Notes under the pieces: generated by a model
Told to the model about the DNA's origin: nothing
The model's database searches: none
The model's input: the letters and a program-made list of their open reading frames with translations, nothing else
Part shown: positions 1-41,700 of the stretch, in pieces
How the letters are laid out: each line of letters opens with the position of its first letter
How positions within the stretch are numbered: the stretch's first letter is position 1
Program-made: the position numbers and the translations under genes
Assembly: GCF_014805685.1 (NCBI RefSeq)
Contig: NC_060899.1
Coordinates: forward strand, 11,943,954 to 12,007,953
Length of the DNA stretch: 64,000 nucleotides
Source: Silurus meridionalis
Taxonomy: Eukaryota > Chordata > Actinopteri > Siluriformes > Siluridae
Direction: 5' to 3'

Positions 1-284
1 GACTGTCCTACTGATGATAAAACCAGACTATCAAAAGCCCATGGTCATACTTGTTTTAATTTTTACACGAATTAAAAACTCATATGGCAAAGAACATTCA
101 TGTAATATCATGTCTTTGTTTGGAACCTATACAAACATCTTATCGAAATACTAATGACGGCCAAAACTTTTATGTAAGAAGGTTTGATTTCTTCTTTCTG
201 GTTATTGTTCTAGTTGTCTTCCTTATGAAAGGTATCAGAAGTGGTAACATTGGGTGATTAGTATTTCTCTTAATTTCACCTAAA

Positions 285-772
285 CATATAGATAATGCCC
301 CTGTGCATAAAGCCAACTCCATGAAGATATTCTCTACACAAGATGGATTGTCAAATCTAAAGTAGCCTGCTATAGAGCTATATATAGAGTACGTAACAAA
401 CAGTAAATTCTTTTGTATTATTACACCCTTATAGATAGATAGAACATGAAGCGGGATGAGAGAACGCAAGCACATTTTTTATTGAACCTGGAATAGTAAT
501 GCAAATGTACTAACCAATAACTACACCACTAAATATAAATAGAACTGGGACTAAGGAACACAAACGCATTACAGCATGACAAAATACCTGTGTACAAAAC
601 TTTGAACAGTGTCCTGCACAGACCCCTTCAAACCCCTTGGGCCAAACTGGAATACCAAACTGTGCCTGTATTCACTAATGCTCTTGTGGCTAGATGAACC
701 AAACAACCAACTCCAAAATCTAGTGGAAAGCTTTCCCAGAAGAGTGCAGCTTGTTATACCAGGTGGTCCCAA
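285..772 (+). mobile_element. Tc1-like transposon relic, two pieces
   Basis: ATAATGCCCCTGTGCATAAA (294-313) and AATGCTCTTGTGGCTAGATG with CCAAAATCTAGTGGAAAGC (678-731) match the internal part of the high-copy fish Tc1/mariner-type element seen at least nine times in this window. About 180 bp of unrelated sequence lies between the pieces. No frame survives. Confidence 0.6.
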
Positions 773-774
773 AA

Positions 775-2225
775 AGTTTAGAGCCTAGCGATCTACAAAG
801 TGTATGGAATTCATCTCAACAATAATGTGAGCCTGTCACAAAAAATATTCACAGAGTACGCTGACCTGTTTGATAGGCACCTTACCTGTGACTTCATACC
901 CAATGAAAATCAACCCAGAAATCTCGCCAGTGGTCTGGCCCCCCTCGCCAAATGGGGCAATGCTTGACAAAGTAGAAGTGGAACCAAAAAACATGGCACA
1001 ACTTTTCAGAGTGGGTATCCTTAATGGTGGACACTAATAAGAAAGACGGTGAGAAGATTCACTTGTGCATCGATGTCATTAAAACCAATCTTTACTATCT
1101 GAGATGAGTTAACCACTGAGGATGGAAACTGAAGCAACACTTTTCTGTGCACGGTATTCCCCAGAAACAACTTCTTTTTCTTTCGGCTGCTCCCATTAGG
1201 GGTCGCCACCGTGGACCATCAGTCTCCATACCACCTTGTCCTCTACATCTGCCTCTTTCACACCAACTACCTGCATGTCTTTTTACTCACCACATCCATG
1301 AACCTCCTCCTTGGTCTTCCTCTTTTCCTCCTTCCTGGTGGCTCCATCCTCAGCATTCTCCTACCAATATAACTCATGTATAACTCTGCACATGTCCAAA
1401 CCATCTCAATCTCTCCTCCCTCACCTTGTCACCAAAACGTCCAACATGCGCTGTCCCTCTAATAAACTCATTTCTAATCCTGTCCATCCTCGTCACTCCC
1501 AACGAAAACCTTAACATCTTCAGCTCTGCTACCTCCACCTCCACCTCCTGCCTTTTACTCAATGCCATTCTACCCACTAGACAACCAGGGACCCTGGTAT
1601 TCCCCAGGACTAATCACTGATAATGGTACCTAGTTTACAAGCCAGATCTTCAAAGACTTTGCAAGTTCATGGAACCTTGGTCATATCACTAGCAGTCCTG
1701 AGTCCTCCAAGGAGCCATTTGTAGTGCAAAGCACCTCTATTAAGAGGGATGGGAAAGACTTGTTTCTGAATCTGTTATACATTCGTCATATTCCTTGAGA
1801 CAACGTATTGGGTTCACCAGCACAGCGACTGATGTATGGGGTAACACGTACCAACATGACTATCAGTAAGCAGATGCTGAAGCCAAGGTCAAAAAGAGAC
1901 GAATGCACTGCGTGAATCCCAAGTGGTACGAATGCAAACAACAAAAGGACACGACAAGATTGGGGTTGTTAAGAGCACTCTCACTGAGCCCAGATCGTGG
2001 AGTCAGATGGTAAAGCCTACAGAAGGAATCGTTTGCATCTACTTCCTGCAATAGAACAACTCAGACACTACACGCAAGTCGTTTGGGAGGACTTGTGGTC
2101 ACGACTCAAACGTGTCAGACAGCAACAACGATCCTAAGGATATACCGTACACTGATGAAAACATTCCAGCTGAACCAACTGCTCGAAAGTTACTATACCA
2201 TACCAGATGTATGCTGTTTAACCGT
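775..2225 (+). pseudogene. Ty3/gypsy retrotransposon pol remnant (RT piece joined to integrase)
   Basis: 855-1140 reads, with stops and shifts, as the start of a gypsy-type reverse transcriptase. From 1608 an integrase core with the Asp-Asn-Gly signature follows (ACTGATAATGG at 1616-1626) and breaks at an in-frame stop. The C-terminal part (about 1920-2055) ends with the basic YRRNR-type motif common in fish gypsy elements. Most of RT, RNase H and the integrase N-terminus are missing between the two pieces. A LINE fragment sits inside it (1165-1595). No LTR was seen. Non-functional. Confidence 0.6.
1165..1595 (-). mobile_element. non-LTR retrotransposon 3' fragment inserted in the gypsy remnant
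   Basis: On the - strand it encodes the C-terminal end of a LINE ORF2 (segments RFSLGVTRMDRIRNEFIR and RLRWFGHVQ), then the 3' end GGGAGCAGCCGAAAGAAAAA. It is flanked by an exact 12-bp duplication GGTATTCCCCAG (1153-1164 and 1596-1607). The 5' end is truncated, as is usual for LINE copies. The same family appears at 21690-22035, 30249-30413 and 36972-38030. Confidence 0.75.
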
Positions 2226-2599
2226 TTCGGGTTGTTGAAAATACGACGTATAGAATGTTATTGCAAGGAGTTCTTTTGATATTTTGCTTATACAATTCAG
2301 TTGCAATTTCAGTTCTGCATTATATAGATGTTACATATGTTTAAGATGACTACTTTTTGTTAGAGGGAAGTTCTAAGGAAAGGTGGTGATGATGTGCAAT
2401 CCAGTTATGATATACTTGGGGTGTGTTTAAGGAAAGCTATGCTTATATACAGTTCTTCTTTATTTTGAAATGTCCCTAGTGGTGAGATCTACAGTTTTGT
2501 CATGCATTGTTTTTTGACAGCTAATGAATGCACGGGTTTGACGTTTACAGAGGGAGTGGCTTCTGACTTAGTCACCCTCACACTGTCTCCTCTCCCAAA

Positions 2600-2966
2600 T
2601 TACCCTGAAACTGTCGCTGTCACTAAACCTTCACACACACTAGCTCTTCTAGAGGAAAGTTAAATGAGATTATTTCACGTTCTTTTCTAAGCCATGTCCG
2701 GTGCATGCTGCTGGTCTCCTTGTAAATATATCCGAAATCCAAAGGTCGCCTTTGCGCGCGTGAAACATTTTTAAACTGGGATTAAATCAGATCAATTTGG
2801 ACCAAATCTGGAAAACTTGTGGATATTATTGTGCATTGGCGGATTCGGAGATTTTCCTTCTGGATCCCTTCCTCCATCCGTGAAGCACCTGGACTGAAGA
2901 AGGGCTCGTGGGGTTGTGAGTGATTGAGTGCGCGCGCGCTCCTCTTCGCTCCTACCGCAGGACGAG
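2600..2966 (+). promoter_or_regulatory. erbb3 proximal promoter / 5' UTR region
   Basis: This stretch between the transposon remnants and the erbb3 start codon rises in CpG content towards the ATG (GCGCGCG at 2754-2760 and 2930-2938). No TATA box at a convincing distance and no upstream splice signal could be read. The promoter assignment rests on position alone; the transcription start is not visible. Confidence 0.4.
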
Positions 2967-32953
<29,987 letters not shown>

Positions 32954-33741
32954 TAAAACATCAATGCATGAAGTCTAGAACTGTGGCAGCTGGTTTGCTC
33001 ACCAGAGACCTTGATTTTTTTTCTCAACCATACATCAGGATTTAAAAATTGACATAGAAATGAACATACATTCTCACACATACTCATTAATACGCCTGTC
33101 TATTGTGTGTAATTTAGCATGTAAAAATATGTTTCTTTTTTTATTCAATACATTTGTGATTAAAGTCGAATGTTAACAATATATTGATACTCTAATCAAA
33201 GTTCAAGTTGTAGTGAGTGATTTCAGCACACTTTTTGTAATACGTGGGGAAAAAAAGGTGTTCTCAGATTTTGGTAGCTGTCAGTAACATATCTACTTAG
33301 TGGGGAAAAGCATGTATTTCTCACATCCTAGAGATCAGGACAGCACTGCTTCCCTTTCAATCATGTTTTTAGAAACTGAATCACCATTTAGACTCTCAGC
33401 CTATTTATTTAGTCTCAAAGCAGCTCTGTTATGTTAACTTCCATTCAGGTGTAGTTTCTTGCTAATAATTACATGTGAGTACACTGTTCAGTAAAGTTTT
33501 TGTGGTCTTAAAAAGTCATGTATCTGTGATCCTGGACAAATGACAATGAATGTCTTGCTGTTTTCCCCAGATGTAGCTCTGCATTTTAAAGTGTGAAATG
33601 AAAAATAATCATGTGTTTTATTCTGAAAAAATGACTCAGGCAATAGACTGTAAGGATGGACTTTGGTGTATCCAGCAGGATTTGTACTCTTATACATAAA
33701 AAAAAAAATAGGAGGATTTACAATAAATGGTTACTTTTGCC

Positions 33742-33743
<2 letters not shown>

Positions 33744-33795
<52 letters not shown>
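33744..33795. repeat. (GT)n microsatellite, erbb3 downstream
   Basis: Pure GT run just after the candidate poly(A) signal at 33722. Confidence 0.95.
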
Positions 33796-33796
<1 letters not shown>

Positions 33797-33922
33797 ACTG
33801 TGACCTAGTCAAAAGTCATATGTATCGATGAGGACGGCAGTTGAAATGGTGAACAGAAATGAAAATTTTGCCTTTTATGTGATTGATGCTTTGTATTATG
33901 TGTCCAGATTCATAACCAACCA

Positions 33923-34024
<102 letters not shown>

Positions 34025-36021
34025 AAAAATATGTTGTATGATACAAAGCCTTAATTAGAACGATTACAATTAAGCTCAAACTAATTCCACAATAAAAAAA
34101 GGTTTTCACAAACTTTTCTATTCCACAATTGGATTTTTGGATTCTAGACTGTAGATGCCAAACTAGTGCCAAATTGGGGCCAAAGTTGTCCCGCGATAAC
34201 CTTAGATTATGCCCGCTATGCCATATATAAAAAGAGGAAAAGTGTGCCAGTGAAAATTTGAATTCCAATTTAGCATGTCATTTTGTTATATTTTTAAGCT
34301 GCATGAAATGTAAATTGATATTTGTCAAATGTAAAGAATATAAGTGAATTTGTATCTATTTAATGTACACATTCATACATTCTTTAGCTTTCTCAAAGAA
34401 TGACAACAAGAACCTTTACTTCAATGCAGCATTTATTTTTAGCCCACAGCCTTCAAGGTTGATTTTCTTCCCTTTACAGGAAAAATCCGAACACCTCTAA
34501 ACTATGGTCTTATCTTGATCCCTTTTCTCAAGGGTACACCAAAATGTAAATACCAGTTGGGCACTCCTAAATGGCAGTGTATATATACAAAAAATATATA
34601 CATAAAAAAATACAATTAAACATAATAAACCAAATGTATGTATATCTTTATGGATTACACTCGCATAATGTTTGTGCTGATTGAGTTACATTAAAATTGG
34701 TCACGGGACACGACACACATTATATGATAAATGTATACCTAGCTAGAATCACTCTTTCCACTTGTACATGTGCAGTGTTCAACATAAAATCAATGCAAAG
34801 CTTTATACACAAGACCACAGGTTCTTACGGGTTTATCAAGATGTATGATTATTCATCTAATACTACAGTAAGGGCTCATGTTTTGTGAAAGAGAAAGCAA
34901 AAAGTCCAGGTCACAGGAGCCCTACTGTATGTGTGTGTACATAGTAGGCATGAAGTGTAATATTTTTACACTTTGTAAGCTATGATATGTTCAATATGTA
35001 ATGAAATCATGTGTTTTGATCAAGTATGGAAGTATTGCTCTTTTTGTCTTTTTGTTTTCCACACACAATGCCAATATATTAATAAATGTTTGACTATGTT
35101 TTTGATGTATAAAGTGAGCATTTCTACACATTTTTAGTTGAATAGTAACATATGTATGGGCCTGTACATCCAAATAAATACAATGCTAATCTCGCCTCAT
35201 GCATTGTTGTTCCTTTGTTCCATTGTTGAACTCAAAAGACTGTTGTTTCTCACTATGTGACGTATTTGCTCTTCACTGCCTAATTGTATTTACAAGAAAA
35301 CAAGTAGCAACAAATATGGATCTGAAAAAAGTTATCAAATAACACCTATTAACACCTATTAACAAAGTTTCTCCAATTTCACTGTCCAGTGTAATAGCTT
35401 ATGAAACTGAAAACTGCTAGCATGTAGGTAGAGAAAGGCACAACTCAAGCTAAAGATTACTGCTAACATTTCCCTCCAAGTTGTTTCTTATAAAATAAAC
35501 TCCTACTAATTCCCAGGAACTGTTTTATTTTTGGAAAATGACAATTCACACAGACTTTTAGGGCTCTATTTCCATGCCAGCACATACAAATCTTGTTAGT
35601 AAATGCTGGTGTATTGCTCTTGTTATGCCTCTATCACTTCATTTTGGCACTGATCCAAAAGGAATTCTCAATATTTATGTCACAAAATTCATCACAAATT
35701 GACTACTCAAATACTTCTTATAAACTCACAATCGGATTGAAGAATTTATTGGGACATTCTAAAGTTTCTGGTTTTGAACCAAACCAGTATAGCTATACTT
35801 ATGGTTGTTATTGGGAGATGGAGGTAGGCCTCTGTACCAGGCTCAATTCTCTAGCATTCTCTAGCATTCTCTACCAGGTTTTCTTTAGGGATTCCTTTCC
35901 TTTAATCCCACCCTTTCAAGGCTATTGTTAATAAATTCACAGTGTCTTACGTCTAAGCATTTGGTCTCCCAAGCCTCTTTACCTACACTTGCCATTGCTT
36001 TATTGATTACGGTCCCAATTA

Positions 36022-36023
<2 letters not shown>

Positions 36024-36092
<69 letters not shown>
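36024..36092. repeat. (TA)n microsatellite
   Basis: Pure TA run in the erbb3-pa2g4 spacer. Confidence 0.95.
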
Positions 36093-36096
<4 letters not shown>

Positions 36097-36971
36097 AATA
36101 GTGTTCTGTTATACTACGTCTATGTAATATTTATCACAGACAGGTATCTCATACAGTGAATGGCATTACTAAAGCAAGAACCCCAATGAAAACTATTCAA
36201 CAAGCCTCCTTTCACTGTAGCCACTGCTGCACTGCCTGAATACATCGTCTCTAACAGAAGCATCAATATAAACTTCATAGAATGACCTCAGGTTTTCCAT
36301 GCATTTTTGCACGTTTTTGTCTGTGCATTACGGTTTTTCTGTGGATTTGAAATGAAGGCAAATTGTGTGTTTTTGTTTAAATTCTACAGAAAATAAAGCA
36401 AAAAACTATAAATGTTTCATAAAAAAATTCTTTTTTTTGTCCTTGTTGATGTATCTGCAACAAAATTATTTTTTTATCCTCTGTCAGCTTGTGCATTTTG
36501 CTACATCTTTTTGCAATCTCTCAAAATCTAATCAAAGGATGTGAAAAAAACAGAGGTGACTAGACACCTGCTAGGGGGCCTTGAAGTAACCAAATAGAAA
36601 TCTGATTGTTAAAGCTGCAGCTGATAGTACAGAAATCTGATTGGACAGAAACAACAAAGTAAATTAACACTTGGTAGCACTGCTTCGTGCAGAAGTGAGA
36701 GAAATTAGGAGAATAGACTATTGGGAATAATTTAATGCCTATTCATGGACAAAATAAAATGGTAAAATGCAAGTCAGTGATTCTGATAGAGTTTCGTCCA
36801 GCAGAGAAGGCCCTGCTGGCCCTGATAGCCCACAACTAGTAAAATTTATTAAAATCTAATCTAGCAAAATATGGCACAACATGTTTATTTTCAGCTTCCA
36901 AGAAGACTGAATAGAGTATACTGCTTGCCTGTTTTATTGTTCATTTATAATTTATTCTCCAAATCTAGCCA

Positions 36972-38030
36972 TCAGGGTTGCACAAGCCAGTGCACTCTTA
37001 ATATCGGTCCCAAGCCCGGATAAATAGGGAGTGTTTGTTAGGAAGGGCATCCAGCCTAAAACATGTGCCAAATCAAATATGCGGATTAGAAACCAGAATT
37101 TCATATTGGATCGTTAAAGGCCCGGGTTGCCAACGACCGCCACGGGTATTGTTAGCCAACAGGGTACCAGTGGAAATTGGGTTACTGTTGGCCAAAGGAG
37201 GAGAAGGAGAAGAGGAAGATGTCTACAAAAACTGCAGGGAAAGGAGAAGTGGAGAAGAGTGGAGGTTAGGGTGGGCACTTTAAATGTTGGTACTATGACT
37301 GGTAAAGGGGGAGAGTTAGCTGATAATTGTACCGGGTATGTACCGATTGGCCAGACAGAGGGACCGAGCTGGGAAGGATGTGGATAGGATTAGTAAGGAG
37401 GAAGTGAGAGCAACGATCAAGAGGATGAAGAGTGGAAAGTCGGTTGGACCAGATGACATACCAGTAGAAGCATGGAGATGATTAGGAGAGATGGCAGTGG
37501 AGTTTTTAACAGGGTTGTTTAACAGGATTTTGGAAGGTGAGAGGATGCCTGAGGAATGGAGAAGGAGTGTGCTGGTATCGTTTTTTTATGAATAAGGGAG
37601 ATGTGCAGACCTGCGGTAACTACAGGGGAATAAAGTTGATCAGTCACACCATGAAGTTATGGGAATGAGCAGTGAAAGCCAGGCTGAGAGAAGAGGTGAC
37701 CATCTGTGAGCAGCAGTATGGTTACATGCCGAGGAAGAGCACCACAGACGCATTATTTGCTTTGAGAATGTTGATAGATAAGTATAGAGAAGGTCAGAAG
37801 GGGTTGCATTGTGTGTTTGTGGATTCAAAAAAAGCATACGACAGGGTGGAGAAAGGAGTTGTGGTATTGTATGAGGAAGTCTGGTGTGGCAGAGAAGTAT
37901 GTGAGGGTGGTGCAGGACATGTATGAGGACAGTGTGACAGCAGTGAAGTGTGCAGTAGGAACAACAGCCTGGTTCAAGGTGGAGGTTGGAGGTTGGACTG
38001 CATCAAGGATCGGAGTACATGTGTGTGAAT
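36972..38030 (+). pseudogene. internally deleted LINE copy (5' region plus reverse transcriptase piece)
   Basis: 5' region (36972-37190), the beginning of an endonuclease domain (VRVGTLNVGTMTGKGGELAD, 37263-37322), a jump at about 37345, then reverse transcriptase segments (SGKSVGPDDIPVEAW, NYRGIKLISHTMK, QQYGYMPRKSTTDALFALR, HCVFVDSKKAYDRV). Several frameshifts and stops are present. The copy ends near 38030 without the 3' end. Confidence 0.8.
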
Positions 38031-38584
38031 AAGAGGGAAGGCAGTGTAATATGTAAATCTTGGCATACTGTGCATGTAACACATAAGTTTGCATTCATTA
38101 GAAAGTGAAATCTGAAAGTGCACTGCATATGGACAAATATTTTGCTTTTCTGATGATTTTTTAGATTTGTTTTTACAAGTTTTACATGGTTAACATTGCA
38201 GAATGCACCTACATTTCATCTTTCTCAATGTTCTTACATTTTAGAGGAATTTAATAGGAATGGGTAGTTCATGAATGATTCGTTAATAGTCTTTGATGTG
38301 ACTCAGAAGTCGTTCGTTCTTTTGTCAAATGACTCCCATATTTAGTTATATATACATATATAAATTATTGCAACTATAGTTATTCTATATAGAAGTCTTG
38401 GGGGGCTGCTTATTGGAAATGTAACGTTTTCTTTTATTTTTGATTAAAGGAACAAAATTAACTTTACAAAATCGTTCATTTTGATAAACGAGATTCGAAG
38501 AACCGATTCTTCACATCACTAAAATGTAAGCTCTGGGTTCCATTCGGAATGTAATGGTGACCGAGGAAGCTACTTTTATTCGAA

Positions 38585-38711
38585 GGCTACCGGAAGTACT
38601 TTTATTTTGAAAACGGCCGTCGGCCATCTTGGATTTGTAGACAGAATCGAGCGTGGTTAGAAGTGAAGGGGGAGAAAAGTTCCTCGTCGTGCATCTGTCG
38701 ACTGGAAGAAA
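38585..38711 (+). promoter_or_regulatory. pa2g4 promoter / 5' UTR with ETS and YY1 motifs
   Basis: ACCGGAAGT at 38589-38597 is a consensus ETS (GABP/ELK) site, and CGGCCATCTTGG at 38621-38632 matches the YY1 site on the reverse strand. There is no TATA box. This pairing within 130 nt of the ATG is typical of a housekeeping promoter. The transcript probably starts near the YY1 site, which often sits at or just after the start. Confidence 0.65.
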
Positions 38712-41700
38712 ATGTCAGGGGACGACGAGCAGCAAGAGCAGACCATCGCTGACGACTTGGTCGTCACCAAATACAAGATGGGCGCTGACATAGCGAACAG
38801 TAAGTGCGGCTGGAGGGGACGGAAGTGAAGCTTGGCGGCCGAAACGAGAAAACACCAAAGTCTCGGTGGAAACTTAGCTTCCCGCCGCTGGTGCCTGGCT
38901 GGATCCCAAATGATTCAGTAATCCCTATACTAGTGCGCTACATAGGAGGACTTAATGGCTCCCAATCAGGCGTTGTGTGTGGCGGTTTTATTTCTTGAAA
39001 TATTACAGAATTGGGTTTCTGTGCACGTGAACACGGGGTACAACGTGAGGGATTGCTGTTCCTGCTGCCATTAGACATGTCAGTGTTAATATGGGCTGTC
39101 TCAATCTCCATATTCACCCTACACTCTATCTAGGGTAGGGATAGTTTCTGTTAGACCTCATGCAACTCGCAGTCTAACACTGAGCTGCAGAATATATGAG
39201 ATGCCTGAAAGTCATGGATTGGTGTTAAAATGATCAAGCAAATGTCTTCTGATTGTCCACAGGCACAGTCTGATCAGGATCTCAGCTTGACAGCTTCCAT
39301 ATTGAGCACGTGTTTCATTGTGTATCTTGTTTAACAGCAGGTGGTGAGAGTGGTCTATTACAGGCAGGAAGGATTCATCATTTCAGCTTATTTCAAAAGG
39401 TTCTCAGTTATAAAACATAAATTTATGTGTTAGTGCCTGTACGTTTGTCCCTAATGAGTGAGCCGGAGGCGACAGAGGAAAGGAAAAAACTCCCTGAAAT
39501 GGTATAAGGAAGAAACCTTGAGACGAACCAGACTCTAAAGGGAACTCATCGTCATCTGGGTGGCACCGAATCACCATTTATTATTAGTTACAAGTCTACT
39601 GTTCAGCAATTAATATGCAGAAATATGCATGCAAACTGTATTCCCAAGCCACTGTAGTAGACTGCGTATAGTTATTTCAGTCCAAATCCACCTTCATAGT
39701 TCTTGAGTGGTCTGGATCTTTTATGGATCTTTAGGTCGTTCATGGGGAACCTTCAACAGGTGCACAGAGTGGTTTCCAATTGAGGAGAAGCCTATCCAAG
39801 ATAAATCCGGGCTGACCCAAAAACAAGTACCTCAGAAGTTTGAAAGATGTTTGAGTCGAGAGAAATCAGGATTATTAAGTATCCTTAGTGATCCAGTATT
39901 TGGCACCTTTAGATTATCTGCATTTAACCAAAGTCTTTATTTTGGATGTTATTCGAACCAAGTGCAGCCGCACCACCAGTGGGCCACAAGGCGGCTGAGA
40001 AATATCCTGAAGAGTATGAAGAAGTAAAGCCGGGGCTGATTTTGTTCCAGCCCAAACTGTAGATTCATGCAGACTCTCAGTGACGGTCCTAACCAACGAG
40101 GTGGATCCTGTGTCGTCTCCATTCACAGCATGTGTTTAGGTTGCCTTATTCAGAGCGACTTAGAATTCTTAACTACTTTGCGCTAAGGGCCCCGCTTAAG
40201 GGCACGCTGAACTCCTGATCCAAAATCTATTACTTACTACTGTTTATAATCACGCTAAGCAATAACCAATCTTATTTGTATTAACACTATGTGTGCGTGT
40301 TTGTTTTCTCCACCAGTGGCTATGCGGACTCTCATCGAGGCGGCCAAGCCAGGAGTCTCTGTGCTCAGCCTGTGTGAGAAAGGAGACGCCTTCATCACTG
40401 CTGAGACGAGCAAGGTGTTTAAAAAGGAGAAGGAGATCAAGAAAGGTGACGGCGCTCGTACGTTTGCGCATGCTGCCTATGCGACCTTTTAGAAAGCTTT
40501 TAAAGGTTGTGGTATTGTTGTGTGCCCAACAGGTATCGCCTTCCCCACCTGCGTGTCCGTTAACAGCTGTGTGTGCCACTTCTCTCCTCTGAAGAGTGAC
40601 CCTGACTACACACTGCAGGATGGAGACTTGCTTAAAATGTAACTTCCCTCATTTTCTTTAAGAAACCAGGTTTGCATTGAATCTAGATGACTGGACTTCA
40701 GTGCTAGTGACGCTGTGAGGCTCTGCAAAAGAATGCTAGAACTTCTTTCTTTATGTTTTGATTATATTTGTATAACTGAAAACATTTCTAGCCATGAGCC
40801 TGCTTTAAAGGGTGTGTGTTTCGTCTGCGTTTGCAGTGATCTCGGAGTTCATGTGGACGGCTTCATCTCCAACATAGCTCACAGCCTCGTGATCGGAGCG
40901 ACCAAGGTTTCTCCCTTCATTTCTGTTACTGCTAGCTGTCGGAGCGATTTAACCGGTTTTTTGCAAACAAGCCGAATCCATGTGACTGTTTTTTTTTTTA
41001 CGCTTTTCACTCAGGAAGCTCCAGTGACGGGCCGGAAGGCGGACGTAATCAAAGCTGCCTACCTGTGTGCTGAAGCTGCTCTGCGGCTCGTTAAGCCTGG
41101 AAACCAGGTGAGTGGACTGATGTTATGGTCCAGGGGTCATCACCTGGTGGACAGTCTTCCAGATACAAACTCTGCAAAGTATTCCAGTGGATGGATATAA
41201 GCACTCATCTAATTGTGGCTTGTACATTGCATGCATTTCATGTAAATCAAGGAATGGGCAATAGTTTGCCTAGATTTATTTTATTTTATGATTTAATTGA
41301 CCATCTCTGGTTTAATTAGTGGGCATGTAAATTCCAAATTATATTTAAAAAAAAGTTTCAAAAGTGCTAACACGACGCATCTATGAAAAAACGAAACACT
41401 CCCACCTCAGATTTATTTCTAGCCATAAGGTAAATACTAATGGCCAAGCATTGAATGGTAACTGTTCTGCTGTTACTGGACCATTATTGTCGAATACCAT
41501 GACTGTACCATGTTATTTGAGGAATCATTGCCTTTAAGGCACAGTCTTTGTCCATTTTTTGTCTCCAGTCTTTACATTGGAGCTCAATGTTTGTCCTGTC
41601 CTTTGCACCTAGTTTTTTTTTTTTTTCTTTTTTTTCACTGCCGGCGATAGGGGTCAGTTTGTGTACCGTCTTGGCATTAGTGATCAGTCTGTGACCTGTT

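Larger units (their letters stand above)
35201..38580. other. erbb3-pa2g4 intergenic region
   Basis: AT-rich DNA with no gene seen. It holds a small tandem CTCTAGCATT repeat near 35850-35872, a (TA)n tract (36024-36092) and a decayed LINE (36972-38030). The last few hundred bases before 38580 are plain AT-rich sequence leading into the pa2g4 promoter. Confidence 0.6.

Noticed and set aside
40715..41200. 161-codon continuous frame in pa2g4
   Set aside because: Read-through of exons 4 and 5 with their short intron; consensus splice sites and the family alignment show that the intron is removed.
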